Shown: positions 27,822-38,173, numbered from the stretch's first letter. The stretch: 64,000 nt of DNA from Gammaproteobacteria bacterium (GCA_029861535.1 JAOTZC010000001.1:124001-188000), one strand, 5' to 3'. Made by a program: numbers and translations. Notes: generated by a model from the letters alone, not told the origin.

Positions 27822-29036
27822 ATGAGCAAACAGGTCGTTATCGTCGGTGCCGGACACGCCTCCGGTCAGGTCGTCGCAACACTGAAGCAAAAACAATACG
27901 ATGGCCGAATAGTGCTCGTCGGCGAGGAAGCGTACTTACCATATCAACGTCCGCCGCTATCGAAAAAGTTTCTCGCAGGGATGCTCGCGGCAGAGCGCTT
28001 GTATGTAAAGCCTGAAAGTTTTTACGACAGCCCGGACATCGAAGTCCGTTTGAGCACCCACGTCGACTCCATCGACCGCGCTTCCAAGACAGTGGTGACC
28101 GACCAGCGTGATGTCATTCCCTATGACTCACTGATCCTTGCGATTGGGGCGCGCGCCCGAAAGCTGCCGGTCGAGGGCAGTATGCTCGCAGGCATTTACT
28201 ACCTGCGCAGCATCGACGATGTTAATGGCATACGCGATGAACTGGATAAAGCAAAGTCGCTGGTGATCGTTGGCGGTGGCTACATCGGCCTCGAAGTTGC
28301 TGCAGTCACTCGACAGCTGGGCCTCGACGTGACGGTCATCGAAATGACCGATCGTGTCATGAGCCGTGTGGTCTCCGAAGACGTGTCCGCATTTTTCCAG
28401 CGGGAACATTTTGCACATGGCGTGAAATTGATGTTGTCGACCGGGCTATGTCGGTTTCGGGGTGACGATCGTGTCACTGCAGTCGAGACCGACGACGGCC
28501 AACGCATACCAGCCGATTTCGTCGTCGTTGGCGTCGGTATAACTCCGAACGTCGAACTTGCGGAGGCAGCCGGTCTCAATGTCGACGATGGAATCGTTGT
28601 TGATGAACATTGCTTGACCAGCGGCGCAGATATTTACGCAATCGGTGATTGCACATCGCACCCGAACAATATCTACGGTCGTCGAATGCGGCTCGAATCG
28701 GTTCACAACGCGCTTGAACAAGCGAAAACTGCCGCCGCAAATGTTTGTGGCGAAAAACAAAAGTATGCCCAAGTACCGTGGTTCTGGTCGGATCAGTATG
28801 ACCTGAAACTGCAGATTGCCGGCGTGTCACAAGGCTATGACGATATAGTCATCCGCGGCGACGTAGATAGTCGCTCGTTTTCTTGTTTGTACTTGAAGGA
28901 AGGAACTCTGATCGCAGTCGACGCGATCAATGCCCCACACGATTTCGTGCAATCGAAATTGCTGATCGCCAACGCGGCAGCTCCCGACAGGACCCAACTC
29001 GCCAATACCGACGTGATGTTAAAAGACCTCGCGTAA
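27822..29036 (+). CDS. FAD-dependent ferredoxin/rubredoxin reductase-type NAD(P) oxidoreductase
   Basis: MSKQVVIVGAGHASGQVVATLKQKQYDGRIVLVGEEAYLPYQRPPLSKKFLAG. Confidence 0.93.
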   Translation: MSKQVVIVGAGHASGQVVATLKQKQYDGRIVLVGEEAYLPYQRPPLSKKFLAGMLAAERLYVKPESFYDSPDIEVRLSTHVDSIDRASKTVVTDQRDVIPYDSLILAIGARARKLPVEGSMLAGIYYLRSIDDVNGIRDELDKAKSLVIVGGGYIGLEVAAVTRQLGLDVTVIEMTDRVMSRVVSEDVSAFFQREHFAHGVKLMLSTGLCRFRGDDRVTAVETDDGQRIPADFVVVGVGITPNVELAEAAGLNVDDGIVVDEHCLTSGADIYAIGDCTSHPNNIYGRRMRLESVHNALEQAKTAAANVCGEKQKYAQVPWFWSDQYDLKLQIAGVSQGYDDIVIRGDVDSRSFSCLYLKEGTLIAVDAINAPHDFVQSKLLIANAAAPDRTQLANTDVMLKDLA

Positions 29037-29042
29037 CGGCAA

Positions 29043-29762
29043 TTATGGGCTGACCGAATTTGCCGTAGAAATATCGAGTTCATCGTTTCGACGCGGCAGC
29101 TCAATCGTCAACTGCCCATCCATTGCCACCGGCCCCAATTCGACGGAATACGCTTTCGCTGTCAACGTTTCGGTCGCCTCGGACTCGAGACCCAAAAACT
29201 CGCCGCTGCCGCCGAATACGCTTGCGGTTCCAAGCGCGCCAGGTCCGTTGGTGATTGTTCCGTGCCAGCTGCCCTTCCAGCCGTTGCCGGAACCCCAATG
29301 GGCTGGTACAACGATATCGCGGAGGAAGTTCCAGTAGTTTTCGCTCTGCGCGATCATCATCGTTCCTTGATCAGGCAAATAGACATACCAGACGCTGTCA
29401 ACCAGAGCCTCTCCGTTCAAGACCCGCGTCCGTTCCGAGCGCGACGAAAACTTGATGCCGATTCCGACCGGCTGGTTGCGCGCGTCGCGCAGCATGGTTA
29501 CCAGCGTTTCGGTCTGCCGTATTGGCGCTTCCCAAAGTTGCAGAACTTTCGCCGGGTGCGGGTGCATGCGCGACTCACCGTCATTCGTATAGACAATCGC
29601 ATGATCGGCAACGGCGGAATAATTCAGACTGAATTGCCGCTGGTCGCTGACCGACAGCGGCGACAATGCCGACTGTGACGTTATTGGATTGTAGTAAAGA
29701 AGACCGATCGCCGCGGCGCCGCCGGTCGCTATTCCAAAGATAAGTGCGATTAGGAATCTCAT
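29043..29762 (-). CDS. Membrane-anchored hypothetical protein, apparent paralog of 29759..30364
   Basis: N-terminal TM; MLRDARNQPVGIGIKFSS...VWYVYLPDQGTMMIAQ resembles the upstream gene product. Confidence 0.7.
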   Translation of the reverse strand: MRFLIALIFGIATGGAAAIGLLYYNPITSQSALSPLSVSDQRQFSLNYSAVADHAIVYTNDGESRMHPHPAKVLQLWEAPIRQTETLVTMLRDARNQPVGIGIKFSSRSERTRVLNGEALVDSVWYVYLPDQGTMMIAQSENYWNFLRDIVVPAHWGSGNGWKGSWHGTITNGPGALGTASVFGGSGEFLGLESEATETLTAKAYSVELGPVAMDGQLTIELPRRNDELDISTANSVSP

Positions 29763-30364
29763 TCGACACTTTCCTCGACATCGACCGGTTCAGTGGAAAC
29801 AAATGTCGCAACGAGCTCAATTCGACCAGCTGGTGCGTCGGCCGCACCGGTCGTATCGGAAACCCAACGTTCCGACACCGTGCCAATGAGACTGTCAAAC
29901 TCGCGTGTTCCGGCGCGCATCTCGCCGCTATGACCATCATCGGCGATTTCCGGATTCAACGATATGTACATCGAACCGCGCGCTGGCAGGTGGACTACCC
30001 ACTCGATGACGCTGCCAAGCTGCTCATTATTCGCCGCCAGCCGACTCGCAACGCCGACAACCGCGTTGCGCGAGTTTCTGACCTTGAACAGTTCGGTTCG
30101 CGAGCCGTCAAAGATCGGGCTTTCTGGCCATGCAAGGCCGGGCGGCAGTGGTTTTTCGCTGTCCCGATCACCGACCATGATTCGATCCATCGGAATGTTT
30201 ACCTGGAAAGACTCGGAATTGCCGCCGTTCGGCGTTACCGAAATAACCGACACCTCTCGGTGCTGATCAACGACCGGCACAAAATGCAGCGCCGCAAGTA
30301 CACCTGCGACACCCAGAATGATTCCGGCGATAAACGTCTTAATCACAAAAGTTCCTAATTTCAC
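29759..30364 (-). CDS. Membrane-anchored hypothetical protein
   Basis: N-terminal TM; KVRNSRNAVVGVASRLAANNEQLGSVIEWVVHLPARGSMYISLN; ATGA overlap with the downstream gene. Confidence 0.7.
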   Translation of the reverse strand: MKLGTFVIKTFIAGIILGVAGVLAALHFVPVVDQHREVSVISVTPNGGNSESFQVNIPMDRIMVGDRDSEKPLPPGLAWPESPIFDGSRTELFKVRNSRNAVVGVASRLAANNEQLGSVIEWVVHLPARGSMYISLNPEIADDGHSGEMRAGTREFDSLIGTVSERWVSDTTGAADAPAGRIELVATFVSTEPVDVEESVE

Positions 30365-30566
30365 AGCCCCGTCGGGCGACTGGCATCAAGTTTAGTTAAA
30401 TTGCATCAATGGTCACACTGCCGTTTTCCAAAGTGTGACGGAGCGCACATTGAACTGGCCGGGCAAGCGATCAAGGTGCCAATAAGTGTCTCGACAGCAG
30501 CGGTTTTTCTATCGGCGACGATCGCTTACACTGCCGCCATGACGACGAGCGAACAGGAAGGCGACG

Positions 30567-31322
30567 TTGCATAACCGTGCGTTGAAACCGGTCTGTCTTT
30601 GGTCCGGGCCAAGAAACGTATCAACAGCGCTAATGTACAGCTTCGCCCAGCTCGACAACGTGCGGGCGATCGACGAGCCGCTGTATGGCCATTATCTGCG
30701 CGTAACTGGCGCTGCCCATCCAGGGCGAGATGAGATCATTGCAGCAATGAACTGCGATGGCCAAGCGGTTATGGATGAACTGATTCGCACTCAACGAGAG
30801 AATCCCTTGCCGCGATTGTTCGTAAAACACATGGCGCACCATCTCGTCGACCTCGACCTTGCGTTCCTCGCACGTACTTGCAACGTATTTTTGATTCGCG
30901 ATCCGCACGAAATGTTGCCGTCACTGACGATCCAGCTACCCAACGCCGAGCTTGTTGATACGGGCCTGAAGCGACAGTCACAACTCTTCGATAAGATGCG
31001 CGATAAGGGGCGGGCGCCATTAGTTCTCGATTCGCGCGAGCTGTTGCTGAATCCTAGCTATGTCCTTCAGCAGCTTTGCCAGGCCATCGGATTGCCGTTT
31101 TCTGAATCGATGCTGAAGTGGCCGGCGGGAGAACGTGCGGAGGATGGCGTTTGGGCGCCGCATTGGTATCACGCCGTGCATCAAAGTACCGGGTTTCAGG
31201 CATACAGGGAAAAAACCGATTTTCCTGCAACGCTGTTGCCGTTGCTTGAAGAATGTCAGCCCTGGTACGAGCATTTGTTCGCGCATGCATTACGCGCATA
31301 CCAAGTTGGAGAAAAACAGTGA
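30567..31322 (+). CDS. Sulfotransferase-like (P-loop) protein
   Basis: VCLWSGPRNVSTALMYSFAQLDNVRAIDEPLYGHYLRVTG is a sulfotransferase-like P-loop motif. Confidence 0.85.
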   Translation: MHNRALKPVCLWSGPRNVSTALMYSFAQLDNVRAIDEPLYGHYLRVTGAAHPGRDEIIAAMNCDGQAVMDELIRTQRENPLPRLFVKHMAHHLVDLDLAFLARTCNVFLIRDPHEMLPSLTIQLPNAELVDTGLKRQSQLFDKMRDKGRAPLVLDSRELLLNPSYVLQQLCQAIGLPFSESMLKWPAGERAEDGVWAPHWYHAVHQSTGFQAYREKTDFPATLLPLLEECQPWYEHLFAHALRAYQVGEKQ

Positions 31323-32218
31323 GCCTGCCCGATCTTCGCAATAATGACATTCTCATTGGCATCAACGACGAGCTGCTGCCACGCAATCAGGCGCGCGTCT
31401 CGGTATTTGACAGTGTTGTTCAGGGTGGAGACGCCGTTTGGGAGGGATTGCGCGTTTACCGCGGCCGTATCGCCGCACTTGAGCAACATCTCGAACGCAT
31501 GCAAGACTCGGCAAAAGCATTGGCGTTTGCATCAATACCAAGCCAGGACGAAGTCAAACAAGCTATCTTCCGCACGCTTGAGGCGAATGATATGCGCGAC
31601 GATGTCCACATCCGGCTCACGCTGACGCGTGGAGAGAAAATCACATCCGGCATGAACCCGCGATTCAATAGATCAGGATGCACACTTATCGTGCTCGCGG
31701 AATGGAAACCGCCTGTCTATTCTGACGACGGCATTCGCGTGGTAACTGCGGCGACACGTAGGAATACACCTGAGTGTCTCGACTCAAAAATTCACCACAA
31801 TAATTTGCTCAACAACATATTGGCATCAATTGAAGCGAACGCTGCCGGCGTAGACAGCGCAATTATGCTCGATGTCAATGGCTTCATTTCGGAAACCAAT
31901 GACACGAATTTGTTTATTGTCAAAAAGGGCATCATAAGAACGCCGCACGCCGACAGCTGTCTGCCCGGCCTGACTCGGCGCATGATTCTCCATATCTGCG
32001 CAAACCTGGACATCAAAGCTGAGGAACGAAACTTATCATTGACGGAGTTGTACACGGCGGACGAAGTTTTTACGTCCGGTACGATGGGAGAATTGACCCC
32101 GGTCCTTGAAGCGGACGGCAGGACAATCGGTGAGGGTTCGGTCGGTCCGTTGACCCAACGTATGCAGGACTTGCACCGTGAGCACGCTTACGAAACCGGC
32201 ACGCCATTGCCTTTCTAG
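31319..32218 (+). CDS. Class IV PLP aminotransferase (BCAT/D-amino-acid transaminase-like), GTG start
   Basis: GTG overlaps the TGA of the upstream gene; VSVFDSVVQGGDAVWEGLRVYRG, DSKIHHNNLLNNILASIEAN, LPGLTRRMILHI. Confidence 0.9.
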   Translation: MSLPDLRNNDILIGINDELLPRNQARVSVFDSVVQGGDAVWEGLRVYRGRIAALEQHLERMQDSAKALAFASIPSQDEVKQAIFRTLEANDMRDDVHIRLTLTRGEKITSGMNPRFNRSGCTLIVLAEWKPPVYSDDGIRVVTAATRRNTPECLDSKIHHNNLLNNILASIEANAAGVDSAIMLDVNGFISETNDTNLFIVKKGIIRTPHADSCLPGLTRRMILHICANLDIKAEERNLSLTELYTADEVFTSGTMGELTPVLEADGRTIGEGSVGPLTQRMQDLHREHAYETGTPLPF

Positions 32219-32221
32219 AAG

Positions 32222-33802
32222 CTAATCGGCAGCGAAATAGCGCTCGAGATATTCGTCCAGGCTAATGACGTCGGATTCCTCAATGTCGCGCTGACGTTCG
32301 ATCGACTCTCGTGCCTCTCGTTCGAGCTCTTGCTTGTGGCCGGCATCCAGTGGTGCGATAGACTTGAAGTAATCGCGATGTCCGTGTGCAACCGACAGCG
32401 CGAAATCAAAAAAGCCGCAATCGGCCGCGCGCAGTTCTGACAGTACTCGCGCTGATGGCGTCGCCTCTGCATCATCAACCAAACTCATCATCACTTGCAC
32501 CGCCGTAGTGTAGGTGTCGCTACCCTCTCCTTTGTCAATGACTTCGGCAACGGCGGCAACACAGGAAAGGATTTCCCGCGCCCAGTCGGCCAGATCGATC
32601 GCCTCGCCATCTCGGTACAATAAGAGTACCGGGTCGCGTCCGAATTTTGCCGTTTGCAGCTGATTCGTAGCGGCTTCATCGAGGGCTTTGTCGCCAATCG
32701 GCGGACTCGTCTCGAGCAGGCAATACACTAGAAACGCCTCGATGAAGCGCATGGTGTTCTGATTGATGCCGCAAGGATCGAATATATTGATATCGAGCGA
32801 GCGGACTTCGACATATTCGATGCCACCACGTCGTAGCGCCGCGGTTGGCCGTTCACCCGACTTCGCGACGCGCTTAGGTCGAATCGAGCTGTAGTATTCG
32901 TTCTCAATTTGTAAGAGATTCGCGTTTAGCTGTCGATATTTGCCGTCAACCTTGACGCCGATTTTCTCGTACGCCGGCTCTGGCGTTCGAATTGCCGCAG
33001 ACAAATCACGAATATAGTCGTCTACGCTGTTCAGACTAATATTTATGCGTGACTGGCTTTGGTTGTTATAGCCAAGATCACTCATGCGTAACGAGGTGCC
33101 AAACGGTTCGTACCAGGTTTCGTCGTTAAATGAGGGCAGCTGTATGTCATCATCGCCCATGAACGTCTTACATAGCGCCGGCGACGCTCCAAAAAGATAC
33201 AATAGAATCCAACCGTAGCGGCGAAAATTGCGTATAAGTCCCATGTATTGTTCGGAACGAAACGTGGCTTCGTCACCCCCGTTACCGAGAATTTGCTGAT
33301 AAATTGGCCAGAACGTCGTCGGCAGCGAATAGTTGAAATGCACGCCGGCAATTGTTTGCATATGGCGTCCGTATCGATGACCCAGGCCACGCCGGTAAAT
33401 CGTTTTCATCTGTCCCACATTTGAGCCACCGTAGCGCGCCAGCGGAATATTTCTATCATCGGGTATGCGGCAGGGCATGCTCGCGACCCAAATAAGCTCG
33501 TCTTCAAGATGTTCATACGTGAACTGATGGATGTCACAGACTGCGCGCAGCGCTTCCCAGGTATTCGCAAATGGTGGCGTCACAAACTCGAGCAGCGCTT
33601 CTGAAAAATCTGTCGTAATGAACGCACTTGCTAATGCCGAGCCGAGTGATTTGGGATGTGGCTTATGCGACAAATATCCAGACGCATCGATACGCAGGGA
33701 TTCCTTTTCCACACCTTTATGCCCACCGGCGATCGATGGCACAGATGCATTTGAATCGATGTTTGCGAGCGCCGACAGTCGCTTTTCGAATGGCATGGTC
33801 AC
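32222..33802 (-). CDS. gshA: Glutamate--cysteine ligase
   Basis: GGHKGVEKESLRIDASGYLSHKPHPKSLGSAL, GVHFNYSLPTTFW, YVEVRSLDINIFDPCGIN. Confidence 0.95.
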   Translation of the reverse strand: MTMPFEKRLSALANIDSNASVPSIAGGHKGVEKESLRIDASGYLSHKPHPKSLGSALASAFITTDFSEALLEFVTPPFANTWEALRAVCDIHQFTYEHLEDELIWVASMPCRIPDDRNIPLARYGGSNVGQMKTIYRRGLGHRYGRHMQTIAGVHFNYSLPTTFWPIYQQILGNGGDEATFRSEQYMGLIRNFRRYGWILLYLFGASPALCKTFMGDDDIQLPSFNDETWYEPFGTSLRMSDLGYNNQSQSRINISLNSVDDYIRDLSAAIRTPEPAYEKIGVKVDGKYRQLNANLLQIENEYYSSIRPKRVAKSGERPTAALRRGGIEYVEVRSLDINIFDPCGINQNTMRFIEAFLVYCLLETSPPIGDKALDEAATNQLQTAKFGRDPVLLLYRDGEAIDLADWAREILSCVAAVAEVIDKGEGSDTYTTAVQVMMSLVDDAEATPSARVLSELRAADCGFFDFALSVAHGHRDYFKSIAPLDAGHKQELEREARESIERQRDIEESDVISLDEYLERYFAAD

Positions 33803-33918
33803 GCAGCAGTTTTACCATAAGCGTCAAACGCACGTTACTCAAAAGCGTCTTATGTCGAACCTGTGCTGACCTGCGCGGTCCAACTCCTCACCGGCAGAAC
33901 GCATTTGTATGAACTACA

Positions 33919-34329
33919 ATGAAAGGACCGATGAGTATGCCAGTCCGCAACCCGATGATCGTTTTTTGCCTGTTTGCGCTCGGAATGCTTGCCGCCGATC
34001 CAGCATACGCATTTCGCTGCAAGAGCAAACTTGTAAAAGACGGCATGCATGAGCAGCAGGTTATTGCGATATGCGGTCAGCCAACGACCAGACGAGACCT
34101 CGGCTACGCGGTTCGCAGCCTGAGCTTCGGCTGGCAGCGCGTGCCATCGGGAGGTTTTCATCGAAGCTATTACCCTGCTTATAGCCATTTGCAGCAGGAA
34201 GTCATCGTGACCGAGTACGTCTACAACTTTGGGCCGCGCAAACTGATGCGGCGACTCATCTTCGAGGGTGGCGTTTTGGTCAATATTGAGACGATCGGCT
34301 ACGGCTATATCGAAAAGCAGCCCCGATAA
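33919..34329 (+). CDS. DUF2845 domain-containing secreted protein
   Basis: Signal peptide; FRCKSKLVKDGMHEQQVIAICGQPTTRRDLG. Confidence 0.8.
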   Translation: MKGPMSMPVRNPMIVFCLFALGMLAADPAYAFRCKSKLVKDGMHEQQVIAICGQPTTRRDLGYAVRSLSFGWQRVPSGGFHRSYYPAYSHLQQEVIVTEYVYNFGPRKLMRRLIFEGGVLVNIETIGYGYIEKQPR

Positions 34330-34410
34330 GCGCGAAATCGGTCACTTAAATACCCCGCTAACAGCAGGTACTATGCAGGCTAGTGTCTCTGACCCCATGG
34401 GTACCAGCCA

Positions 34411-34809
34411 GTGAATGATTCGAAATCACGAAGATTTCGCGACCGATCGAGCGGTCCTGCAACGCTGATTAACGATGGCTGCAAAATAACCGGGCTTGTG
34501 GCCGGCAGCGGCGACGTCCATGTCTCAGGACATATCGACGGCGATTGCGATCTCGAGGGAACGGTCAGTCTGGCAAAAAATGGCTACTGGAACGGTACGA
34601 TCAAGGCCGGCAATGTAGTTGTCGCCGGACATGTTGAGGGTGACATCATCGCCTCTGGTCGAGTGGAGATCACCGAGACGGCGCGCATTGCCGGAACGGT
34701 TGCGGCGGAGGCCATTGCGGTTGCTGAAGGCGCAATCGTCGAGGGTGTTATGAAAACAAGCACACAAGCCGAGCCCACCGGATTTATTGAGAAACGTCAC
34801 GAAGACTGA
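34411..34809 (+). CDS. Bactofilin family polymer-forming protein
   Basis: Beta-helical repeats SGDVHVSGHIDGDCDLEGTVSLAKNGYWNGTIKAGNVVVAGHVEGDIIASGRVEI. Confidence 0.88.
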   Translation: MNDSKSRRFRDRSSGPATLINDGCKITGLVAGSGDVHVSGHIDGDCDLEGTVSLAKNGYWNGTIKAGNVVVAGHVEGDIIASGRVEITETARIAGTVAAEAIAVAEGAIVEGVMKTSTQAEPTGFIEKRHED

Positions 34810-35004
34810 CGGTCAATTTTTCCATTATGTAAAATTAAGGTGTTTTCCGGGGGCCAATGCTACACTGGTCTCCAGCCCTGGCGATCCAGCACCTTTGGTG
34901 CGGTTCACCGGTCATAACAATAAGAATAACAACGAGACAGGGCCTGCAGGCTCCGCGTAAGCCGATGCGCTTTTTGCGGCAATGCCGAACAGGACTACCT
35001 ATAA

Positions 35005-37455
35005 ATGATCGGCAGTAAATTCTCTCGAAATCTACTTTTTGCTCTGGTGCTCGGCACGATAGTGACGGTCATCATGCTGTCGCTGTTTTATGGCCAATAT
35101 CGCTGGCTCGCTGGTGAGATCGTCGCCGCGAGCGCCGCCGAACATGAGCTGTTTCTTCGTCAGAGCTTCGAGCGCCGGGTTCGCGCGCAAATGCATGGCA
35201 TCGCCGACGATTTCGCGCTGACGGTAAACACCGCAGACTCGGCAGACGTACTACAGGGATTGAACCGGGCATTAGGCCGGAATGAGATGATGACCAGCAT
35301 GCGCTTTTCAGACGCGCAAGCTCGGACGCTTCAAGTCGGCAATTTCCCGACCGTCGATCTGGATGCGGCGGTCACTTGGCTGCCAGATAGCCTGATAATG
35401 ACTTATCCGGTCGGTGGTGAGAGTGGCATTTCCGGTCAACTCACCGGTGTTTTTCAGCTCGACCAGCTACACGCTGAATCGGCGGCCTTTGCCACACAAC
35501 TAGCCGACAAGGAACTTGAGCGCCGTCGTTCCAGCTACGCCTGGATTGGCGCTGGCACACTGGCTATGTTGCTGGTATGCGGTCTGGTCGTTTTGCTCGT
35601 TGCACGCGATCAGACACGGCGTATTCGTGATCTAAAACTGCAGGCCGAGAAGCTCCGTGCATCTGATTTCGGCGACCGCTTACCGGAAAATCGCGATGAC
35701 GAGCTCGGCGAGCTTGCGGCCGTATTTAATGCAATGCGTGATCGTCTCAAAACAACGACCATCAGTCGTGACTACGTCGACAGCGTATTGTCCAGCATGA
35801 ATGACGCGATTATCGTGACGACGAGCGACGGCACGATTAAGCGGATCAACAGGGCGACGACCCATCTGCTGGGATTCGAAGAAGACGAGCTAATCGACAC
35901 GTCGATCGACTACATCGTCAATTCCAAGAAAAGCCGCTCGATTATCGATGATCCACAGTCTGGCCTACCGAGCGAAGCATTTTTCGAGAGCAAATTCGGT
36001 GAGTCGATTCCGGTGTCGTATACATGCTCAATTCTCGAAGGGTTGGAAGCTGAATCAGGCGATCGAATTTACGCAGCTCAGAACATTACCGAGCGGCGCC
36101 GAGCCGAGCAACGCATTCGCTACCTTGCTCGGATCGATGCACTAACGAAAGTCCCGAATCGCATGCAATTCCAGCATTTGCTGCAGCGTGCGATCGCGCG
36201 TGGCCGGCGTAATCGTCGATCGTTGTGCCTTTTTTATGTCGACATAGATCACTTCAAGGAAATTAACGATACCTTTGGCCACCTGGCCGGCGATACAACA
36301 CTTGAGACCGTGGCGGAGCGATTGACGGCGTGTCTACCGGAAAATTCGGTCATCGGCCGGTTGGCGGGCGACGAATTTGCCGTGATTGTCGAAGGCGCAA
36401 GCGCGGACAAAAATGGCATGAGGATAACTGATGAGATCGCGAAAGAATTGCTAGCGAGGCTCGCCGACCCGCTCTTTGTCCAAGGCCACGAAGTCTTCAT
36501 GACGGCAAGCATGGGCGTCGCCTTCTATCCGCAGGATGCAGCGAACGTGATCGATCTGATTCGAAATGCCGACGCTGCTCTATATCATGCGAAGAAATCT
36601 GGCGGCAATATGCACTCTTATTATGAGCCGGCAATGAACGAGGCCAGCGTCGAACGCTTGATGACGAAGAGCAAACTCAAGCGCGCCTTCGAACGAGACG
36701 AGCTGCTCGTACACTACCAGCCGAAATACAATCTCGAGACAGGTGAGGTCTTCGGAGCAGAGGCACTGGTCCGCTGGGAGCTTCCGGAACGCGGCATGAT
36801 TCTACCCGCAGACTTTATTCCGATCGCTGAGGAGACCAACCTGATCATCGAAATCGGCGAATGGGTACTCGACAAAGTATGCGAGGACTTTCGTTATTGG
36901 CAACGGTCAGTTTCATCACCCGGTCGTGTGTCGGTCAATCTATCACTGAAGCAGTTGCGGCAAAGAAATTTTACACAGCGAATCAGTTCGATCTTGCGAA
37001 GCTACGAAGTCTCACCAACATCACTTGAACTTGAAATCACCGAAACAACGTTGATGGAAAATCCGGAACGCACGATTCAGTTGCTCGATCAACTGTACGC
37101 GCTCGGTCTACATCTGGCGATCGATGACTTTGGAACCGGTTATTCGTCGCTGAGCGCCTTGCAACAATTTCCTATCAGCACACTGAAGATCGATAAATCT
37201 TTCGTCCGAAACGTAGCGACCAGCCCTGACGATGCGACCTTAATTGGCACTATCGTGCAGATGGGCCAGAATATGAATATGGACGTCGTCGCCGAGGGCG
37301 TCGAATCAGAAGATCAGCTGAACTTCCTGCGATCGATTGGCTGTACGTATGTGCAGGGCCTGCTGTTCGGCGAACCAATGAGTTCCGACAGCTACCTGGA
37401 ATTATTGCTTGCGCAAATGGAGGGAACGGACTCTTATCGGGCCCTTTTTGCCTGA
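35005..37455 (+). CDS. Membrane HAMP-PAS-GGDEF-EAL protein
   Basis: Two TM plus HAMP; DIDHFKEINDTFGHLAGD, GRLAGDEFAVIV (degenerate GGDEF), EALVRW, DDFGTGYSSLSALQQFPISTLKIDKSFV. Confidence 0.95.
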   Translation: MIGSKFSRNLLFALVLGTIVTVIMLSLFYGQYRWLAGEIVAASAAEHELFLRQSFERRVRAQMHGIADDFALTVNTADSADVLQGLNRALGRNEMMTSMRFSDAQARTLQVGNFPTVDLDAAVTWLPDSLIMTYPVGGESGISGQLTGVFQLDQLHAESAAFATQLADKELERRRSSYAWIGAGTLAMLLVCGLVVLLVARDQTRRIRDLKLQAEKLRASDFGDRLPENRDDELGELAAVFNAMRDRLKTTTISRDYVDSVLSSMNDAIIVTTSDGTIKRINRATTHLLGFEEDELIDTSIDYIVNSKKSRSIIDDPQSGLPSEAFFESKFGESIPVSYTCSILEGLEAESGDRIYAAQNITERRRAEQRIRYLARIDALTKVPNRMQFQHLLQRAIARGRRNRRSLCLFYVDIDHFKEINDTFGHLAGDTTLETVAERLTACLPENSVIGRLAGDEFAVIVEGASADKNGMRITDEIAKELLARLADPLFVQGHEVFMTASMGVAFYPQDAANVIDLIRNADAALYHAKKSGGNMHSYYEPAMNEASVERLMTKSKLKRAFERDELLVHYQPKYNLETGEVFGAEALVRWELPERGMILPADFIPIAEETNLIIEIGEWVLDKVCEDFRYWQRSVSSPGRVSVNLSLKQLRQRNFTQRISSILRSYEVSPTSLELEITETTLMENPERTIQLLDQLYALGLHLAIDDFGTGYSSLSALQQFPISTLKIDKSFVRNVATSPDDATLIGTIVQMGQNMNMDVVAEGVESEDQLNFLRSIGCTYVQGLLFGEPMSSDSYLELLLAQMEGTDSYRALFA

Positions 37456-37564
37456 ACGCCAGCTGAACGAATCTGTTAAATCACCCTTCACTCGCCGGCT
37501 CCGTCTGCTTAGAATAGTGCGTCCCCTTTAAGCCGCCCCGGTGGCCGGAACCCAAGAAGACGCC

Positions 37565-37924
37565 ATGAACAAGACATCAACGATTGCCACAGTATCGGCC
37601 CTTTTCGCCTTGTCGCCTTTCGCGCTCGGCTGCGATTATCCACAGCGTGCGGATATTCCTAATGGCGGAACCGCATCGAAGGACGACATGCTGGCGGGCC
37701 AGAGCTCGGTCAAGGCTTATATGGCGGCAATGGACGAGTATCTTCGCTGCATCGAGCAGCAAGAGAAAGACCTGTTAGCCGAAATGACGGATATCTCTGA
37801 GGACGAACGCGCCAATCGGAATGCGGCGTTGACTAAGAAACACAATGCTGCGGTCGAAGAGATGGAACTGATTGCTGCGCGTTTCAACGAAGAAGTCCGC
37901 GCTTACAAAGCTAAAGCGGAGTAA
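37565..37924 (+). CDS. Secreted hypothetical protein
   Basis: Signal sequence MNKTSTIATVSALFALSPFALGC, then a charged helical region. Confidence 0.65.
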   Translation: MNKTSTIATVSALFALSPFALGCDYPQRADIPNGGTASKDDMLAGQSSVKAYMAAMDEYLRCIEQQEKDLLAEMTDISEDERANRNAALTKKHNAAVEEMELIAARFNEEVRAYKAKAE

Positions 37925-37930
37925 CGACGC

Positions 37931-38149
37931 CTAAAGCTTGTCGATCTCACGTTTGAGATCAAACCTATTCTCCGTAACAATGCGCTCGAGCACCTTTATG
38001 CGTTCCTCAAGTGCGTTTAGTTGTGAAAGGGTTTCGTCCAGGTTTGCGCCCTGCTGCTCGCGCACTTCACGGGTTTTGAGGTATTTGCTGATCACCGCCG
38101 TTGCGCAGCCGATCGCGACGATAAGGACAACAAAAAACAGATTATTCAT
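37931..38149 (-). CDS. PspB-like phage-shock/envelope stress protein (second copy)
   Basis: 72 aa; TM plus coiled coil LNALEERIKVLERIVTENRFDLKREIDKL. Confidence 0.72.
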   Translation of the reverse strand: MNNLFFVVLIVAIGCATAVISKYLKTREVREQQGANLDETLSQLNALEERIKVLERIVTENRFDLKREIDKL

Positions 38150-38173
38150 AAACGGTTTCCCTCAAAGATTCTT

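Noticed and set aside
34810-35004. Long 5' region of the GGDEF-EAL gene considered as a c-di-GMP (GEMM) riboswitch
   Set aside because: Could not find the conserved GEMM core; only short alternative hairpins (CACCTTTGGTG / GGTGCGGTTCACC) are visible.
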